Assembly (NCBI GenBank): GCA_023418505.1
Contig: JAEZZR010000001.1
Location: forward strand, 310,001 to 374,000
Length of the DNA: 64,000 bases
Reading direction: 5' to 3'
Source of the DNA: Actinomycetes bacterium
Lineage (GTDB): Bacteria > Actinomycetota > Actinomycetes > Mycobacteriales > Mycobacteriaceae
Below are positions 32,693 through 42,164 of this stretch, one piece after another (the first letter of the stretch is position 1; the number at the start of each line of letters is the position of its first letter). Position numbers and translations under genes: made by a program. The notes under the pieces are model-generated. The model was not told where the DNA came from and made no database searches. It was given only the letters and a program-made list of their open reading frames with translations.

Positions 32693-32744
32693 AATCTGAA
32701 TCCTTCCTTAGAACTCCGTTAATTATAACTGAGCTTAGCTGTGA

Positions 32745-33494
32745 TTAGTTGTCCTTACCACGGAACGCAGCACGAGCACGTTCCTTGGTAATCGCAGCAA
32801 CCGCAGTCAACGGAATACCAGCTGGGCAGACATCGGCGCACTCACCGTACAGGGAGCAAGGCCCGAAGGTACCTTCGACCTCGTCCACCATGTTGCGAGC
32901 ACGCTTGCCACGCTCTTCCTTGCCCAATGGCAACAGGGAGAGGTGAACTAGCTTTGCGCCAGTAAACAGGTGCGCTGCACCGTTCGGGCAAGCAGCCACA
33001 CAGGCACCGCAGCCGATGCAGGCTGCGTGATCCAAAGCCAATTCTGCGGTCTGGTGATTGACGTGCAGGGTATCTGCATCTGGTGCGGTACCAGCCATGA
33101 CGGATACGTAGCCGCCACGTTCCATGACGCGATCCAAAGCGGAGCGGTCTACCACCATGTCACGAATAACTGGGTAAGCAGCCGAACGCATTGGTTCGAT
33201 CTTCAGCTTGTCGCCATCGGTGTACTGGTGCAGACGCTGCTGGCAGGTAGGGGTGTTCTTACCTGGGCCGTGTGGGCGACCGTTTACGTTCAAACCACAG
33301 GTACCACAGATGCCTTCACGGCAGTCCGAAGCGAAAGCGAATGGTTCTTTACCGGACTCGACGTATTTCGTGTTGACGTGATCCAATAGCTCCAGAATGG
33401 ACATCTCTGGAACAGCGTCATCAACATCGACGCTTTCAAAGTGTCCCTTGTCTTCTGGTCCAGACTGACGCCAGATCTCAAGATGTAGTTTCAT
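32745..33494 (-). CDS. sdhB: Succinate dehydrogenase iron-sulfur subunit
   Basis: The electron-transfer subunit of complex II, 249 residues. The plant-type 2Fe-2S loop Asp-Cys-Arg-Glu-Gly-Ile-Cys-Gly-Thr-Cys-Gly with a fourth Cys downstream is clear. The C-terminal ferredoxin part holds Cys-Ile-Gly-Cys-Gly-Ala-Cys-Val-Ala-Ala-Cys-Pro and Gly-Glu-Cys-Ala-Asp-Val-Cys-Pro for the remaining clusters. Its ATG at 33494 shares one base with the sdhA stop (TAATG). A longer open frame reading back into sdhA is not used. Confidence 0.96.
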   Translation of the reverse strand: MKLHLEIWRQSGPEDKGHFESVDVDDAVPEMSILELLDHVNTKYVESGKEPFAFASDCREGICGTCGLNVNGRPHGPGKNTPTCQQRLHQYTDGDKLKIEPMRSAAYPVIRDMVVDRSALDRVMERGGYVSVMAGTAPDADTLHVNHQTAELALDHAACIGCGACVAACPNGAAHLFTGAKLVHLSLLPLGKEERGKRARNMVDEVEGTFGPCSLYGECADVCPAGIPLTAVAAITKERARAAFRGKDN

Positions 33495-35512
33495 TACTTG
33501 TAGTTCCTTGTCATTAGCGGGACGGCTTCGAACGTGAGAGGCTCGGCATGGCGGATGAACTCTTGGCCTTTCAGATCCCACGAAGGGCCATTGTTGCCAC
33601 GCTCCCAAGCGGAAACGAAGCACCAGTTGTCATCGTCACGCTCTGCTTCACCGTCTTCGGAAATGTGGTCGTCACGGTAGTGAGCACCACAGGATTCGTC
33701 GCGATCCAGGGCATCGATACACATCAACTCACCCAGATCGAGGTAATCAGCAACACGGGCAGCGTATTCCAGCTGCTGGTTCATCTCATGCTGACCACCT
33801 GGGATAAACAGGTCGGACCAGAACTCTTCCCGCAGCTTACGGATCTCTTCGATACCGCGAGCCAAGTCTTCCTTGGTACGTGCCACACCACAGTCGCGGT
33901 AGAGGATCTCGCCTAGCTGACGGTGGAAGTGCTCTGCACCATGGGTGCCGCCGACGTTCATCAATACGTCGATACGCTCTTGCGCACGATCAATAGCTTC
34001 TTGTACCGCTGGGTCGTCGTCGGAAAGACGGTCGGTACCCAACAATGGTCCCAAGTAGTTTGGCACCGAGAATGGCAAGGTAAACCAGCCGTCAACCGAA
34101 GCGGACAGCAGGGAGTTTGCACCCAGACGGTTTGCACCGTGGTAGGTCCACGAGCACTCGCCACCAGTGAACAAACCTGGGATGGAGGTCATCTGGTTGA
34201 AGTCCGACCACAGACCACCCATCGTGAAGTGGCAGGTAGGAGCGATACGCATTGGAACCTCGTAAGGATCCTCACCAATTGCCTCTTCGTACATCTGAAT
34301 CAGGTTCGAGTAACGCTCTTTAATCGTGGCCTTACCCAAACGCTGGATTGCGTCGCGCAGATCCAAGTACACAGAGTTGTTCAACGGACCAACACCGTAG
34401 CCGGCATTAATCTGCTGGGAGTTTGCACGAGAAGCCACGTCGCGAGGCACCAAGTTACCGAAAGCCGGGTAACGGCGCTCGAGGAAGTAATCGCGCTCGT
34501 CTTCAGGGATATCGTTAGCTTCGCGCTCGTCGTCCTTCTTCGCTGGCGTCCACACGCGTGCGTCGTTACGCAGCGACTCCGACATCAAAATGGTCTTGGA
34601 CTGCCAGTGGGCGTTGACCGGAAGGCCGGTTGGGTGGAACTGAATGAACGAAGGAGATGCGAAGTATGCGCCCTGTTCGTAGGCGCGCATGATCGCACCT
34701 GCATTCGAGTTCTTTGCCAACGTAGACATGTGGTACACGTTGCCGTAACCGCCGGTGCCCAAAACCACAGCGTGGCCGGTGTGAGCGGTGAGCTCGCCGG
34801 TGATCAGGTTACGGAATACCGCACCCTGGGCGCGGCCGTCCGCCACAATCAAATCCACCATGTCGTGGTGGGTGAAGATCTCTACGTTGCCCAGGCCAAT
34901 CTGGCGCTGCAAAGCAGAAGTGGTAGACAGCTGTAGCTGCTGACCTGTCTGGCCACGGGTGTAGTAAGTACGGGAGACCTGCACACCACCGAAGGAACGG
35001 GTAGCCAAAGTGCCGCCGTATTCGCGTGCGAATGGAGCACCAATAGCGTTCAGGTGGTCGATCACGCGGACAGACTCGTCGGCCAAACGCCAGCAGTCAT
35101 TTTCACGGCAGCGGTAGTCGCCGCCCTTGACGGTGTCTTTGACGTGGCGGTAAGCGCCGTCGTTATCCACCTTCTTGCCACGGGCGGAGTTCACACCACC
35201 CTGTGCAGCAATAGAGTGCGCACGACGAGGAGCGTCGTGATAGGTGAAAACCTTGACGTCGTAGCCCAGCTCGCCCAGAGCTGCAGCAGCTGCACCAGCA
35301 GCCAAACCGGTACCTACTACGAGGATCCGGAACTTACGACGGTTCAAAGGGGAGACCAAGTTGTAATGGTCTTTTTGGTAGGTCCAGTGATCGCGCATCG
35401 AAGCTTTGTCGCCTGGCGAGTTGTCCTGGAGGACATCACCGATGACGACACCTTCGACACAGCTTTCTGGAGCTTGGAAATCTGTGTTGTTAACAGTTTT
35501 TAGGTCGCTCAT
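33494..35512 (-). CDS. sdhA: Succinate dehydrogenase flavoprotein subunit
   Basis: The catalytic subunit oxidising succinate to fumarate, 672 residues. The FAD dinucleotide motif is Val-Val-Gly-Thr-Gly-Leu-Ala-Ala-Gly-Ala. The histidine for covalent FAD attachment lies in Arg-Ala-His-Ser-Ile-Ala-Ala-Gln-Gly-Gly-Val-Asn. Conserved blocks His-Pro-Thr-Gly and Gly-Gly-Glu-Cys-Ser follow. The length and sequence style fit the class B (fumarate-reductase-like, three-subunit) complex used by actinobacteria. It lies 22 bp after sdhC and is coupled to sdhB. Confidence 0.97.
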   Translation of the reverse strand: MSDLKTVNNTDFQAPESCVEGVVIGDVLQDNSPGDKASMRDHWTYQKDHYNLVSPLNRRKFRILVVGTGLAAGAAAAALGELGYDVKVFTYHDAPRRAHSIAAQGGVNSARGKKVDNDGAYRHVKDTVKGGDYRCRENDCWRLADESVRVIDHLNAIGAPFAREYGGTLATRSFGGVQVSRTYYTRGQTGQQLQLSTTSALQRQIGLGNVEIFTHHDMVDLIVADGRAQGAVFRNLITGELTAHTGHAVVLGTGGYGNVYHMSTLAKNSNAGAIMRAYEQGAYFASPSFIQFHPTGLPVNAHWQSKTILMSESLRNDARVWTPAKKDDEREANDIPEDERDYFLERRYPAFGNLVPRDVASRANSQQINAGYGVGPLNNSVYLDLRDAIQRLGKATIKERYSNLIQMYEEAIGEDPYEVPMRIAPTCHFTMGGLWSDFNQMTSIPGLFTGGECSWTYHGANRLGANSLLSASVDGWFTLPFSVPNYLGPLLGTDRLSDDDPAVQEAIDRAQERIDVLMNVGGTHGAEHFHRQLGEILYRDCGVARTKEDLARGIEEIRKLREEFWSDLFIPGGQHEMNQQLEYAARVADYLDLGELMCIDALDRDESCGAHYRDDHISEDGEAERDDDNWCFVSAWERGNNGPSWDLKGQEFIRHAEPLTFEAVPLMTRNYK

Positions 35513-35534
35513 TTGCGTAATTCCTCACAGTCCT

Positions 35535-36281
35535 TTAAGAGGAGACCAGGCCAGTTAGTACGGCAACTGGGATAAAGATATTGCCGACAACAACAACCAG
35601 TGGCAGTGCACCAGAGATAAACAGCATCACCTTGCGCCAACGGCGACCGGTAATACCCAGATCCGAGGTGGCAGTCCACAAACCATGGGACAGGTGCAGC
35701 AGCAAAGCTAGCTGAGCCACGATGTACCAAATAGCAACTGCTGGGCGCTCGAACGAGGCCACAACGTTGGCATAGGCGTCACCGTGATGGAACACATCAG
35801 TAGCGGCAGGCTGCACACCCATAGTCAGGTCGAGAATGTGGAAGATAATGAACGCCAACAGCACAATGCCGGTAACGATCATGGTACGGGCAGTAAAGGT
35901 ATTCCAGCTAGAAACCATGCCCTCGCGGCGGAACTTACCGCGAGATTGGCGCGCCCGCGCATGCAGAGCGAATGCACCGTAAACATGCAAGATGATCGCA
36001 ACCAGCAAGACGATGCGGAAGATCCACAGCACGCCCTCGTGAGGAACGGCAGGGTAACCAATGGTACGCAAAAATGCTGCGTATGCATCGAAGTCTTCAT
36101 CACCAGCGAAGATCTTCATGTTACCGATCATGTGGACCAAAACGAAGCCGCCGAAGATGATGCCGGTGACGGCCATAATCAGCTTCAGCGCCCACGATGG
36201 AACCTTCGGCTGCTGCCGAAGAGGGTCAATATTAATCTTTCCGTGACTTAACGCTTCACGGTTGGAACTAGTAACAGTCAT
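35535..36281 (-). CDS. sdhC: Succinate dehydrogenase cytochrome b subunit
   Basis: The single large membrane anchor of a class B complex II, 248 residues with five hydrophobic helices. His residues in the helices (Val-His-Met-Ile-Gly-Asn; Ile-Ile-Leu-His-Val-Tyr-Gly; Ile-Ile-Phe-His-Ile-Leu-Asp; Leu-Leu-His-Leu-Ser-His-Gly) are the likely ligands of two haem b groups that pass electrons to menaquinone. The ATG at 36281 has GGAGG directly upstream. It is the first gene of sdhCAB, and its upstream region carries a DtxR-like sequence. Confidence 0.95.
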   Translation of the reverse strand: MTVTSSNREALSHGKINIDPLRQQPKVPSWALKLIMAVTGIIFGGFVLVHMIGNMKIFAGDEDFDAYAAFLRTIGYPAVPHEGVLWIFRIVLLVAIILHVYGAFALHARARQSRGKFRREGMVSSWNTFTARTMIVTGIVLLAFIIFHILDLTMGVQPAATDVFHHGDAYANVVASFERPAVAIWYIVAQLALLLHLSHGLWTATSDLGITGRRWRKVMLFISGALPLVVVVGNIFIPVAVLTGLVSS

Positions 36282-36393
36282 GGCACCTCCAGTGTCACTT
36301 TAACTTTAAAAGCGATCACTCAAGGAACATTATTTACCCCCCATTTGGGGGAAATTTTTGGGTGATTCTCAGGAAAAACCCCTGGAAACTCTC

Positions 36394-36415
36394 AGTATAG
36401 GTAAGCCTGCACTAG
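36394..36415 (-). promoter_or_regulatory. sdhCAB promoter region with DtxR-box-like sequence
   Basis: The plus-strand stretch 36397-36415 (ATAGGTAAGCCTGCACTAG) agrees at about 14 of 19 positions with the DtxR box TTAGGTAAGCCTAACCTAA. It overlaps TATACT on the minus strand (36394-36399), a good -10 hexamer for sdhC. Succinate dehydrogenase is an iron-rich enzyme whose expression is iron-linked in Corynebacterium, so iron control is plausible. Confidence 0.4.
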
Positions 36416-36442
36416 AAAACTACTTGACATTTAATAACAGTA

Positions 36443-39022
36443 CTAAGTATATGCAATCGAGATCGGCTCGGATCCAATTTCGACTCTTTGACCCGCCACC
36501 AGGATCGGTCCAACGCCCACGGTTGCCGTGCCATTGCCTGTTGGATCAGAGGTAGCCACCGCCGGTGCCACCGCATTTTCCAACACCAATTCCACACGTT
36601 CGTGATCCATGGTGACCCGGATGCGGTTGCCACGGATGGTCACGCGGTAGGTCAATGCCTCCCACTCTTCCGGCAACTTCGGATCAATCGAGAACACTCC
36701 GTTGTAATCGCGGAAGCCACCGAAGCCTTGCACCAGCGCCTGCCACACACCGCCACAGGATGCGACGTGCACCCCATCGGCGGTGTTCTTATGCATATCA
36801 GCTAAGTCCACATAGAGACCACGAAGGAAGAAGTCCATCGCCTGCTCGGTGTAGCCGAGCTCTGCAGCAATGATCGACTGCACCACGGCGGACAACGACG
36901 AATCGCCAGTGGTTAGCGGATCGTAGTAATCGTAATCCGCCCGCTTTTGCTCTTGGGTGAACTGATCGCCCATCAAGAACAACGCCAACACCACGTCTGC
37001 TTGCTTGATGATCTGGTGCCGATAAATAGTCAGCGGATGGTAGTACAGCAACAGTGGTCGCTTCGGTCCGGTTTCCGGATCATCCATGTTCCAGCGCTTG
37101 CGCAACAAGAACTGATCATCTTGCGGGTGGATGCCTAGCTCTTTGTCGAAAGGCAAGTACATCTTTGCTGCAGCTTCGCGCCACTCGGCAACTTCGTCGT
37201 CATCCAAGTGATAACGATGCACCAACTCTTCATAATTATCAGCGCTATCGCATTGCAGCCGATCAACTACGTCGGCAGCTACCCGCAGGTTATATTGCGC
37301 CATCACGTTGGTGTACAAATTGTTGTTCACCACCGTGTTGTACTCATCCGGGCCAGTCACCGAGTGAATCTGGAATTCCGTGCGCTTGGAATTGAAGAAG
37401 CCCAAAGACATCCAGAAACGTGCCGTTGCCACCAGCAGATCAATACCCTCGTGGGTGAGGAAATCTTCATCTCCAGTGGCGTTGACGTACTTCATCATCG
37501 CGTAGATGATATCCGCATCAATGTGGTACTGCGCGGTACCAGCAGCGTAATAAGCCGAAGATTCCAAGCCGTTAATCGTGCGCCAAGGGAACAAAGCTCC
37601 GTCGTGGGAAAGTTCGTCGGCACGCTCCCAAGCTGCACCCAACATATTCCACCTAAAGCGCAATGCGTTGCGGGCGTACTCGGGGTTGGTGTAAGTCAAA
37701 AACGGCGTGACATAGATTTCGGTATCCCAGAAGTAATGACCGCCATAGCCGGTACCGGTCATGCCTTTAGCCGGAATGCCTTGGATCTCTGCGCGCGCGG
37801 AAGCCTGGATCAGCTGGAACAGATTCCAGCGAATCGCCTGCTGCAACTCCGGCTGGCCGTGCACCACCACATCAGAGCGATCCCAGAACTCCTGCAACCA
37901 CTGCTTCTGCTGTTCTTGCAGTTCAGCAAGGCCAACCCGGCACACGCGGTTCAAGGTTCGCGAGCAACGGAAAGCCAGCTCCTCGCCGCGCACATGACGC
38001 GACGAGTGATACGCCACGTACTTCTCCAGGCGGATTACCGAGCCCTTCGGCGCATTGACGTGGTACAGCGAGCTTGCCGAATCCTCTTTTACGCGCTGGT
38101 GGACTTCCTTATACGGCTCGGCGCCATCCGGGGTCACCACAGAGAACTGATGCTTCATGCCACACGCCACCGTCATACCCGAGCGCGCACAACGATAAGC
38201 CATAATCGCGCGGCCGCCATCGGGCTTCGAAGACTGATAGGTAGGGATCAGCACTCGATCTTCCAGCGTTTCCGCCCGGCGCGGATCAAGCTCTGCACCC
38301 TGGGCGGCTGCTGCGTCGTGGTATTCGTCCTCGCCATCCTGGCGGTTCAAGATCTGCGAGTTGATCGCAATCGCTGCATCAGCGTCGAAAAGCTCGATTT
38401 CCAGCGAAAATGCTGCGGCGTGCTTTTCCTGGAACGACACCATCCGATCCAATTTCACACGGATGTGCTTGCCCGCCGGGGTGCGCCAGATGAAACTGCG
38501 GCGCACAATGCCTTCGCGGAAATCCAGGCTGCGCTGGTATTCGTACACCTCGGCATTGCCTAGGCGCAATGGTTCATCGTCGATGTAAAGGCGCATCGCC
38601 TTCGAATCCGGCGCATTAATGATGGACTGGCCTTCACGCGCCAGACCATACGCGTCTTCCGCGTGCTTGATTGCCCAGGTCTCGTGCAGACCGTTGATGA
38701 ACGTGCCGTGCTCGGCGGAATCGCGTCCCTCTGGTGGGTTCGCGCGCATCCCGATGTAGCCATTCGAAATGGCGAACAGGGTTTCAGCCAATCCCAGTGG
38801 CAAGCCGTTGGCTTTAGTTTCGCGCAGGCGCCATGGATCAACCGGAGTGATGTCGCGATCCATCAGACCTTTCGCATCAACCAGGTGATGGTGCAGGTCA
38901 GCACGGTTTGGCTCGAAATCACGACGCCGCCTGCGCCGCTCTTCCCTCGCCTTAGACTTCTGAATTTCCTCGTCAGAAATCGGCGAGTGGGCAGTGCTTG
39001 CTGCTGGGGGAGGCGTATTCAT
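36443..39022 (-). CDS. Glycoside hydrolase family 65 disaccharide phosphorylase
   Basis: An 859-residue GH65 enzyme that splits an alpha-linked glucose disaccharide with phosphate to beta-glucose-1-phosphate and glucose. The catalytic acid Glu560 lies in Ser-Val-Thr-Gly-Pro-Asp-Glu-Tyr-Asn. The conserved core Gly-Tyr-Gly-Gly-His-Tyr-Phe-Trp-Asp-Thr-Glu is present, and the N-terminal domain starts with Asp-Pro-Trp-Arg-Leu-Arg-Glu and Glu-Thr-Leu-Phe-Ala-Ile-Ser-Asn-Gly-Tyr-Ile-Gly. The first 40 residues are basic and polar. The following HAD gene is a beta-phosphoglucomutase homologue, and the pair supports maltose or trehalose phosphorolysis; the exact disaccharide cannot be decided from sequence. 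No sugar transporter gene is adjacent. Confidence 0.93.
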   Translation of the reverse strand: MNTPPPAASTAHSPISDEEIQKSKAREERRRRRRDFEPNRADLHHHLVDAKGLMDRDITPVDPWRLRETKANGLPLGLAETLFAISNGYIGMRANPPEGRDSAEHGTFINGLHETWAIKHAEDAYGLAREGQSIINAPDSKAMRLYIDDEPLRLGNAEVYEYQRSLDFREGIVRRSFIWRTPAGKHIRVKLDRMVSFQEKHAAAFSLEIELFDADAAIAINSQILNRQDGEDEYHDAAAAQGAELDPRRAETLEDRVLIPTYQSSKPDGGRAIMAYRCARSGMTVACGMKHQFSVVTPDGAEPYKEVHQRVKEDSASSLYHVNAPKGSVIRLEKYVAYHSSRHVRGEELAFRCSRTLNRVCRVGLAELQEQQKQWLQEFWDRSDVVVHGQPELQQAIRWNLFQLIQASARAEIQGIPAKGMTGTGYGGHYFWDTEIYVTPFLTYTNPEYARNALRFRWNMLGAAWERADELSHDGALFPWRTINGLESSAYYAAGTAQYHIDADIIYAMMKYVNATGDEDFLTHEGIDLLVATARFWMSLGFFNSKRTEFQIHSVTGPDEYNTVVNNNLYTNVMAQYNLRVAADVVDRLQCDSADNYEELVHRYHLDDDEVAEWREAAAKMYLPFDKELGIHPQDDQFLLRKRWNMDDPETGPKRPLLLYYHPLTIYRHQIIKQADVVLALFLMGDQFTQEQKRADYDYYDPLTTGDSSLSAVVQSIIAAELGYTEQAMDFFLRGLYVDLADMHKNTADGVHVASCGGVWQALVQGFGGFRDYNGVFSIDPKLPEEWEALTYRVTIRGNRIRVTMDHERVELVLENAVAPAVATSDPTGNGTATVGVGPILVAGQRVEIGSEPISIAYT

Positions 39023-39033
39023 AACTTCGCATT

Positions 39034-39822
39034 TTAGAGTAGCTCGGCTAAATCGCTAACGACGACGTGAGCGCCCGCTTTACGAAGTTCTTCCTCCCCA
39101 GCTCCTCGATCCACACCAATAATCAGCCCAAAATTACCGGCGGCAGCGGCCTGAACTCCGCTAATCGCATCCTCGACCACAACGGCGCGCTCTGGTGCGA
39201 CACCTAATTCCTCGCTGGCTGCGATAAAAGTATCTGGCGCTGGTTTGCCGGGCAGGCCGCGCTCTTGAGCGACAACACCATCGACGATGACCGGGAAACG
39301 ATCAACCAAGCCAGCTGCAATCAAAACTGGGCGGGCATTTTTAGAGGAGCTGACGACGGCTAACTTCATTGCGTTCTTCATGCCGCTGTCCTCGTTGTCT
39401 GGGTTCAACGCAGCCATGGCAAGGCGATCTAACAGCTGTACCGAACCGGCGTACGCGTCCACACCTGCCTCGACACGAGCCAGGAAATCATTGTTCTTGC
39501 GCTCACCGAGGCCGATGATGGTCTCGTCGTCCGCCGTATCGGAAGCCTCGCCGTGCGGTAGTTCGATGCCACGGGATTTCAGGATCGCGTCGATAGCTTC
39601 ATCACGGCGACGCCCATCGAGGTAGGTGTAATAATCCGCGTCTTCATAGGCGCGTACGCCTTTTTCCTCAAAGTAGTGGCGGAACATATCAGCCCACGCC
39701 TTTTCGTGAATCTCGGCGGTGGGAGTAATCACGCCATCGAGGTCGAATAGGACGGCCTCGAAAGCAAAGATGTCTGTGGAAGTCTCGGTTTGGTTCTGGG
39801 TTGCGTTAGTAGCTTCAGCCAT
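39034..39822 (-). CDS. HAD family hydrolase, beta-phosphoglucomutase-like
   Basis: A 262-residue HAD-IA protein. The nucleophile motif Leu-Phe-Asp-Leu-Asp-Gly-Val-Ile-Thr puts the two Asp at residues 27 and 29. The cap contains Tyr-Leu-Asp-Gly-Arg-Arg-Arg-Asp-Glu-Ala. Motif II is Val-Val-Ser-Ser-Ser-Lys-Asn-Ala, and motif III/IV Pro-Gly-Lys-Pro-Ala-Pro-Asp-Thr-Phe ... Val-Val-Glu-Asp-Ala-Ile-Ser-Gly-Val-Gln. It is encoded immediately upstream of, and in the same direction as, the GH65 gene (11-bp gap), so it most likely turns beta-glucose-1-phosphate into glucose-6-phosphate. An ATG nine bases earlier is an alternative start. Confidence 0.88.
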   Translation of the reverse strand: MAEATNATQNQTETSTDIFAFEAVLFDLDGVITPTAEIHEKAWADMFRHYFEEKGVRAYEDADYYTYLDGRRRDEAIDAILKSRGIELPHGEASDTADDETIIGLGERKNNDFLARVEAGVDAYAGSVQLLDRLAMAALNPDNEDSGMKNAMKLAVVSSSKNARPVLIAAGLVDRFPVIVDGVVAQERGLPGKPAPDTFIAASEELGVAPERAVVVEDAISGVQAAAAGNFGLIIGVDRGAGEEELRKAGAHVVVSDLAELL

Positions 39823-39860
39823 GCGCCTCATTGTATCGGTGGCACCAGCCACTGCCCCAG

Positions 39861-39913
39861 GTATGCGAAAACCCGAGCCGCACACCTTTTACTTCGGCAT
39901 ACGACCCGGGTTT
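39861..39913 (-). terminator. Hairpin region after glcB
   Basis: Two nested pairings can be drawn: AAACCCG (39869-39875) with CGGGTTT (39907-39913), and GTATGC (39861-39866) with GCATAC (39897-39902). One of them probably ends glcB transcription before the HAD-GH65 pair. Confidence 0.6.
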
Positions 39914-39956
39914 CAAGTTTTATTCAAAACTTGGCGGGTTCAGTACTAGTAGAGCA

Positions 39957-42164
39957 CTAGTCCTGGTCGATTCCCTCGCGCTTCTTGAACTCCAGACGGC
40001 GGCGATGCAGGATCGGTTCCGTGTAACCGGCCGGCTGCTTCGTGCCTTCCAAAATCAATTCCTTAGCGGCCTGGAAGCCGATGGACTTGTCGAAGTCTGC
40101 AGCCATTGGCAAGTAGGCGTCGTCGCCTTCGTTCTGGCGATCCACCACTTCAGCCATGCGCTGCAAGGAATCGATGATCTGCTCTTCGGAGACCACACCG
40201 TGGGTCAACCAGTTCGCCAGGGTCTGGGAGGAGATACGCAAGGTTGCGCGGTCTTCCATCAGATCCACATCGTTGATGTCTGGCACCTTGGAGCAGCCCA
40301 CGCCTTGTTCAACCCAGCGGATCACGTAGCCCAGGATCGACTGGCAGTTGTTGTCCAGTTCGTTCTGGCGCTCTTCTTCGGACCAATCGGCACCTGGCTC
40401 GCCTACCTTGGCAGCATCGACTGGGATGGTGAGCAGGTCGTCGAAGGTATCGCGACGGCCTTCGGCGATCAGCTTGTCCTGAACTCCGAAAACATCCACC
40501 TTGTGGTAGTGGGTTGCGTGCAGCACACCACCGGTTGGGGAAGGTACCCATGCGGTGGAAGCACCCTGGCTTGGCTGGCCAATCTTCTGCTCTAGCAGTT
40601 CAGCCATCTGCTCGGTCATGGCCCACATGCCCTTACCAATCTGAGCCTTGCCCTGCAGGCCATGTACCAGACCGGCATCCACATTGTTGTCCTCGTAAGC
40701 CAACATCCATGGAGCAGTCTTCTGCACAGCCTTGCGGTAGACCGGACCTGCCTGCATGGAGGTATGGATCTCGTCGCCGGTGCGATCCATAAAGCCGGTG
40801 TTAATGAAGACCACACGCTCGGAAACTTCCTTGATGCAGGCATCCAAGTTCACCGAGGTACGACGCTCTTCGTCCATCAAGCCCACCTTCATTGTGTTGC
40901 GCTCGAGGCCAAGCAAGTCTTCAACGTCGGCAAAGAGCTCGTTGGTGAAGGCTACTTCTTCTGGGCCGTGCTGCTTTGGCTTGACGATGTAGATCGAACC
41001 GGTACGGGAGTTCTTCCGCGGGTTGTTCTGATCCAAGCCTGGCAGCGCACAGATCGGAGTAATGACCGCATCCATGATGCCTTCGAATACCTCGTTGCCA
41101 TCCTTGTCCAAGATGGCTGGGTTTTGCATCAGGTGGCCAACGTTACGGATCAAGTTCAGCGAACGGCCATGCAGCACCACTTCGTTGCCGTCTAGGTCGG
41201 TGTAGGTGCGGTCGTCGTTAATCTCGCGCGTCAGGGTCTTATCGCCACGCTGGAATTCCACAAACAGATCGCCCTTGTTCAATCCCAACCAGTTGGAGTA
41301 GCCCAGCACCTTGTCCGCTGCGTCAACAGCTGCAACCGAGTCTTCCAAGTCCATGATGTTGGTAACGGCTGCTTCCATGATGATGTCCTTGACACCAGCT
41401 TTGTCCGTCTTACCAACAGGGGACTCTGGGTCAATCAGAATCTGGATATGCAGGCCATTGTGCTTGAAGTACAGCGAATCTGGCTTTTCTACCGAGCCGG
41501 TGTAGCCTACGAATACTTCTGGCTCGCGCAAGCCAACCTGCTTGTCGCCAATCGTCACCTGCAAGCGACCATCAACGATGTCATATGAATCCACATCAAC
41601 GTGCGATCCCTCCAGCAGTGGCAGAGCCTCATCCAAGAAGTTGCGGCTCCAAGCGATCACCCGATCGCCACGAACCTTGTTGTAACCCTTAGTGTCCTTT
41701 TCGGCACCGCCGTCCTCTGGGATTGCGTTCGTGCCATACAAAGCGTCGTAAAGCGAACCCCAGCGAGCATTCGCCGCGTTAATGGCGAAACGGGCGTTCA
41801 GCACAGGCACCACCAGCTGCGGACCTGCAGTGGAGGTAATTTCCTCATCGACGTTTGCGGTAGTGACCTGGAACTCGCCCGGATCTGCGGCCAAGTAGCC
41901 TACGTCTTTCAGGAATGCCTTGTAGCTATCCAGATCCTGCTTACCTGGGTTTTCGCGGTAGTACTGATCCAGCTTTTCCTGGAGGTCATCGCGCTTGGCT
42001 AGCAGCTCGCGGTTGCGGGGCGTGAACTTGTCAACGATCTGCCCAAAACCGCTCCAAAACGCATCCTTGTCTTCGATACCTGCTGCAGGCAGCGCGGTGT
42101 CGTTTACAAAGTCGTACAGTTTCTTGGCGACCTGCAGGCCACCAGCTTCAATGCGCTCAGTCAT
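39957..42164 (-). CDS. glcB: Malate synthase G
   Basis: It condenses glyoxylate with acetyl-CoA to malate, the second step of the glyoxylate shunt. 735 residues, the length of the single-chain G isoform. Motifs include Ile-Met-Asp-Leu-Glu-Asp-Ser-Val-Ala-Ala-Val-Asp, Gly-Leu-Met-Asp-Glu-Glu-Arg-Arg-Thr and Phe-Ile-Asn-Thr-Gly-Phe-Met-Asp-Arg-Thr-Gly-Asp-Glu. The ATG at 42164 has AGGAGAGTA directly upstream. It is divergent from aceA across a 629-bp regulatory gap, the usual arrangement for coordinated control on acetate or fatty acids. Confidence 0.97.
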   Translation of the reverse strand: MTERIEAGGLQVAKKLYDFVNDTALPAAGIEDKDAFWSGFGQIVDKFTPRNRELLAKRDDLQEKLDQYYRENPGKQDLDSYKAFLKDVGYLAADPGEFQVTTANVDEEITSTAGPQLVVPVLNARFAINAANARWGSLYDALYGTNAIPEDGGAEKDTKGYNKVRGDRVIAWSRNFLDEALPLLEGSHVDVDSYDIVDGRLQVTIGDKQVGLREPEVFVGYTGSVEKPDSLYFKHNGLHIQILIDPESPVGKTDKAGVKDIIMEAAVTNIMDLEDSVAAVDAADKVLGYSNWLGLNKGDLFVEFQRGDKTLTREINDDRTYTDLDGNEVVLHGRSLNLIRNVGHLMQNPAILDKDGNEVFEGIMDAVITPICALPGLDQNNPRKNSRTGSIYIVKPKQHGPEEVAFTNELFADVEDLLGLERNTMKVGLMDEERRTSVNLDACIKEVSERVVFINTGFMDRTGDEIHTSMQAGPVYRKAVQKTAPWMLAYEDNNVDAGLVHGLQGKAQIGKGMWAMTEQMAELLEQKIGQPSQGASTAWVPSPTGGVLHATHYHKVDVFGVQDKLIAEGRRDTFDDLLTIPVDAAKVGEPGADWSEEERQNELDNNCQSILGYVIRWVEQGVGCSKVPDINDVDLMEDRATLRISSQTLANWLTHGVVSEEQIIDSLQRMAEVVDRQNEGDDAYLPMAADFDKSIGFQAAKELILEGTKQPAGYTEPILHRRRLEFKKREGIDQD

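Noticed and set aside
33923..34936. A 337-codon open frame on the plus strand
   Set aside because: It is entirely antisense to the conserved sdhA gene; the translation is low in plausibility and matches no family. Frame openness is a by-product of codon bias.
36424..36453. Plus-strand TTGACA with TATATG 18 bp downstream, at the 3' end of the GH65 gene
   Set aside because: It looks like a promoter, but it would only drive antisense RNA into GH65 and there is no plus-strand gene; noted as possible chance match in an AT-rich gap.
37208..38563. A 451-codon open frame on the plus strand
   Set aside because: It is antisense to the GH65 gene, whose motifs and catalytic Glu are clear.
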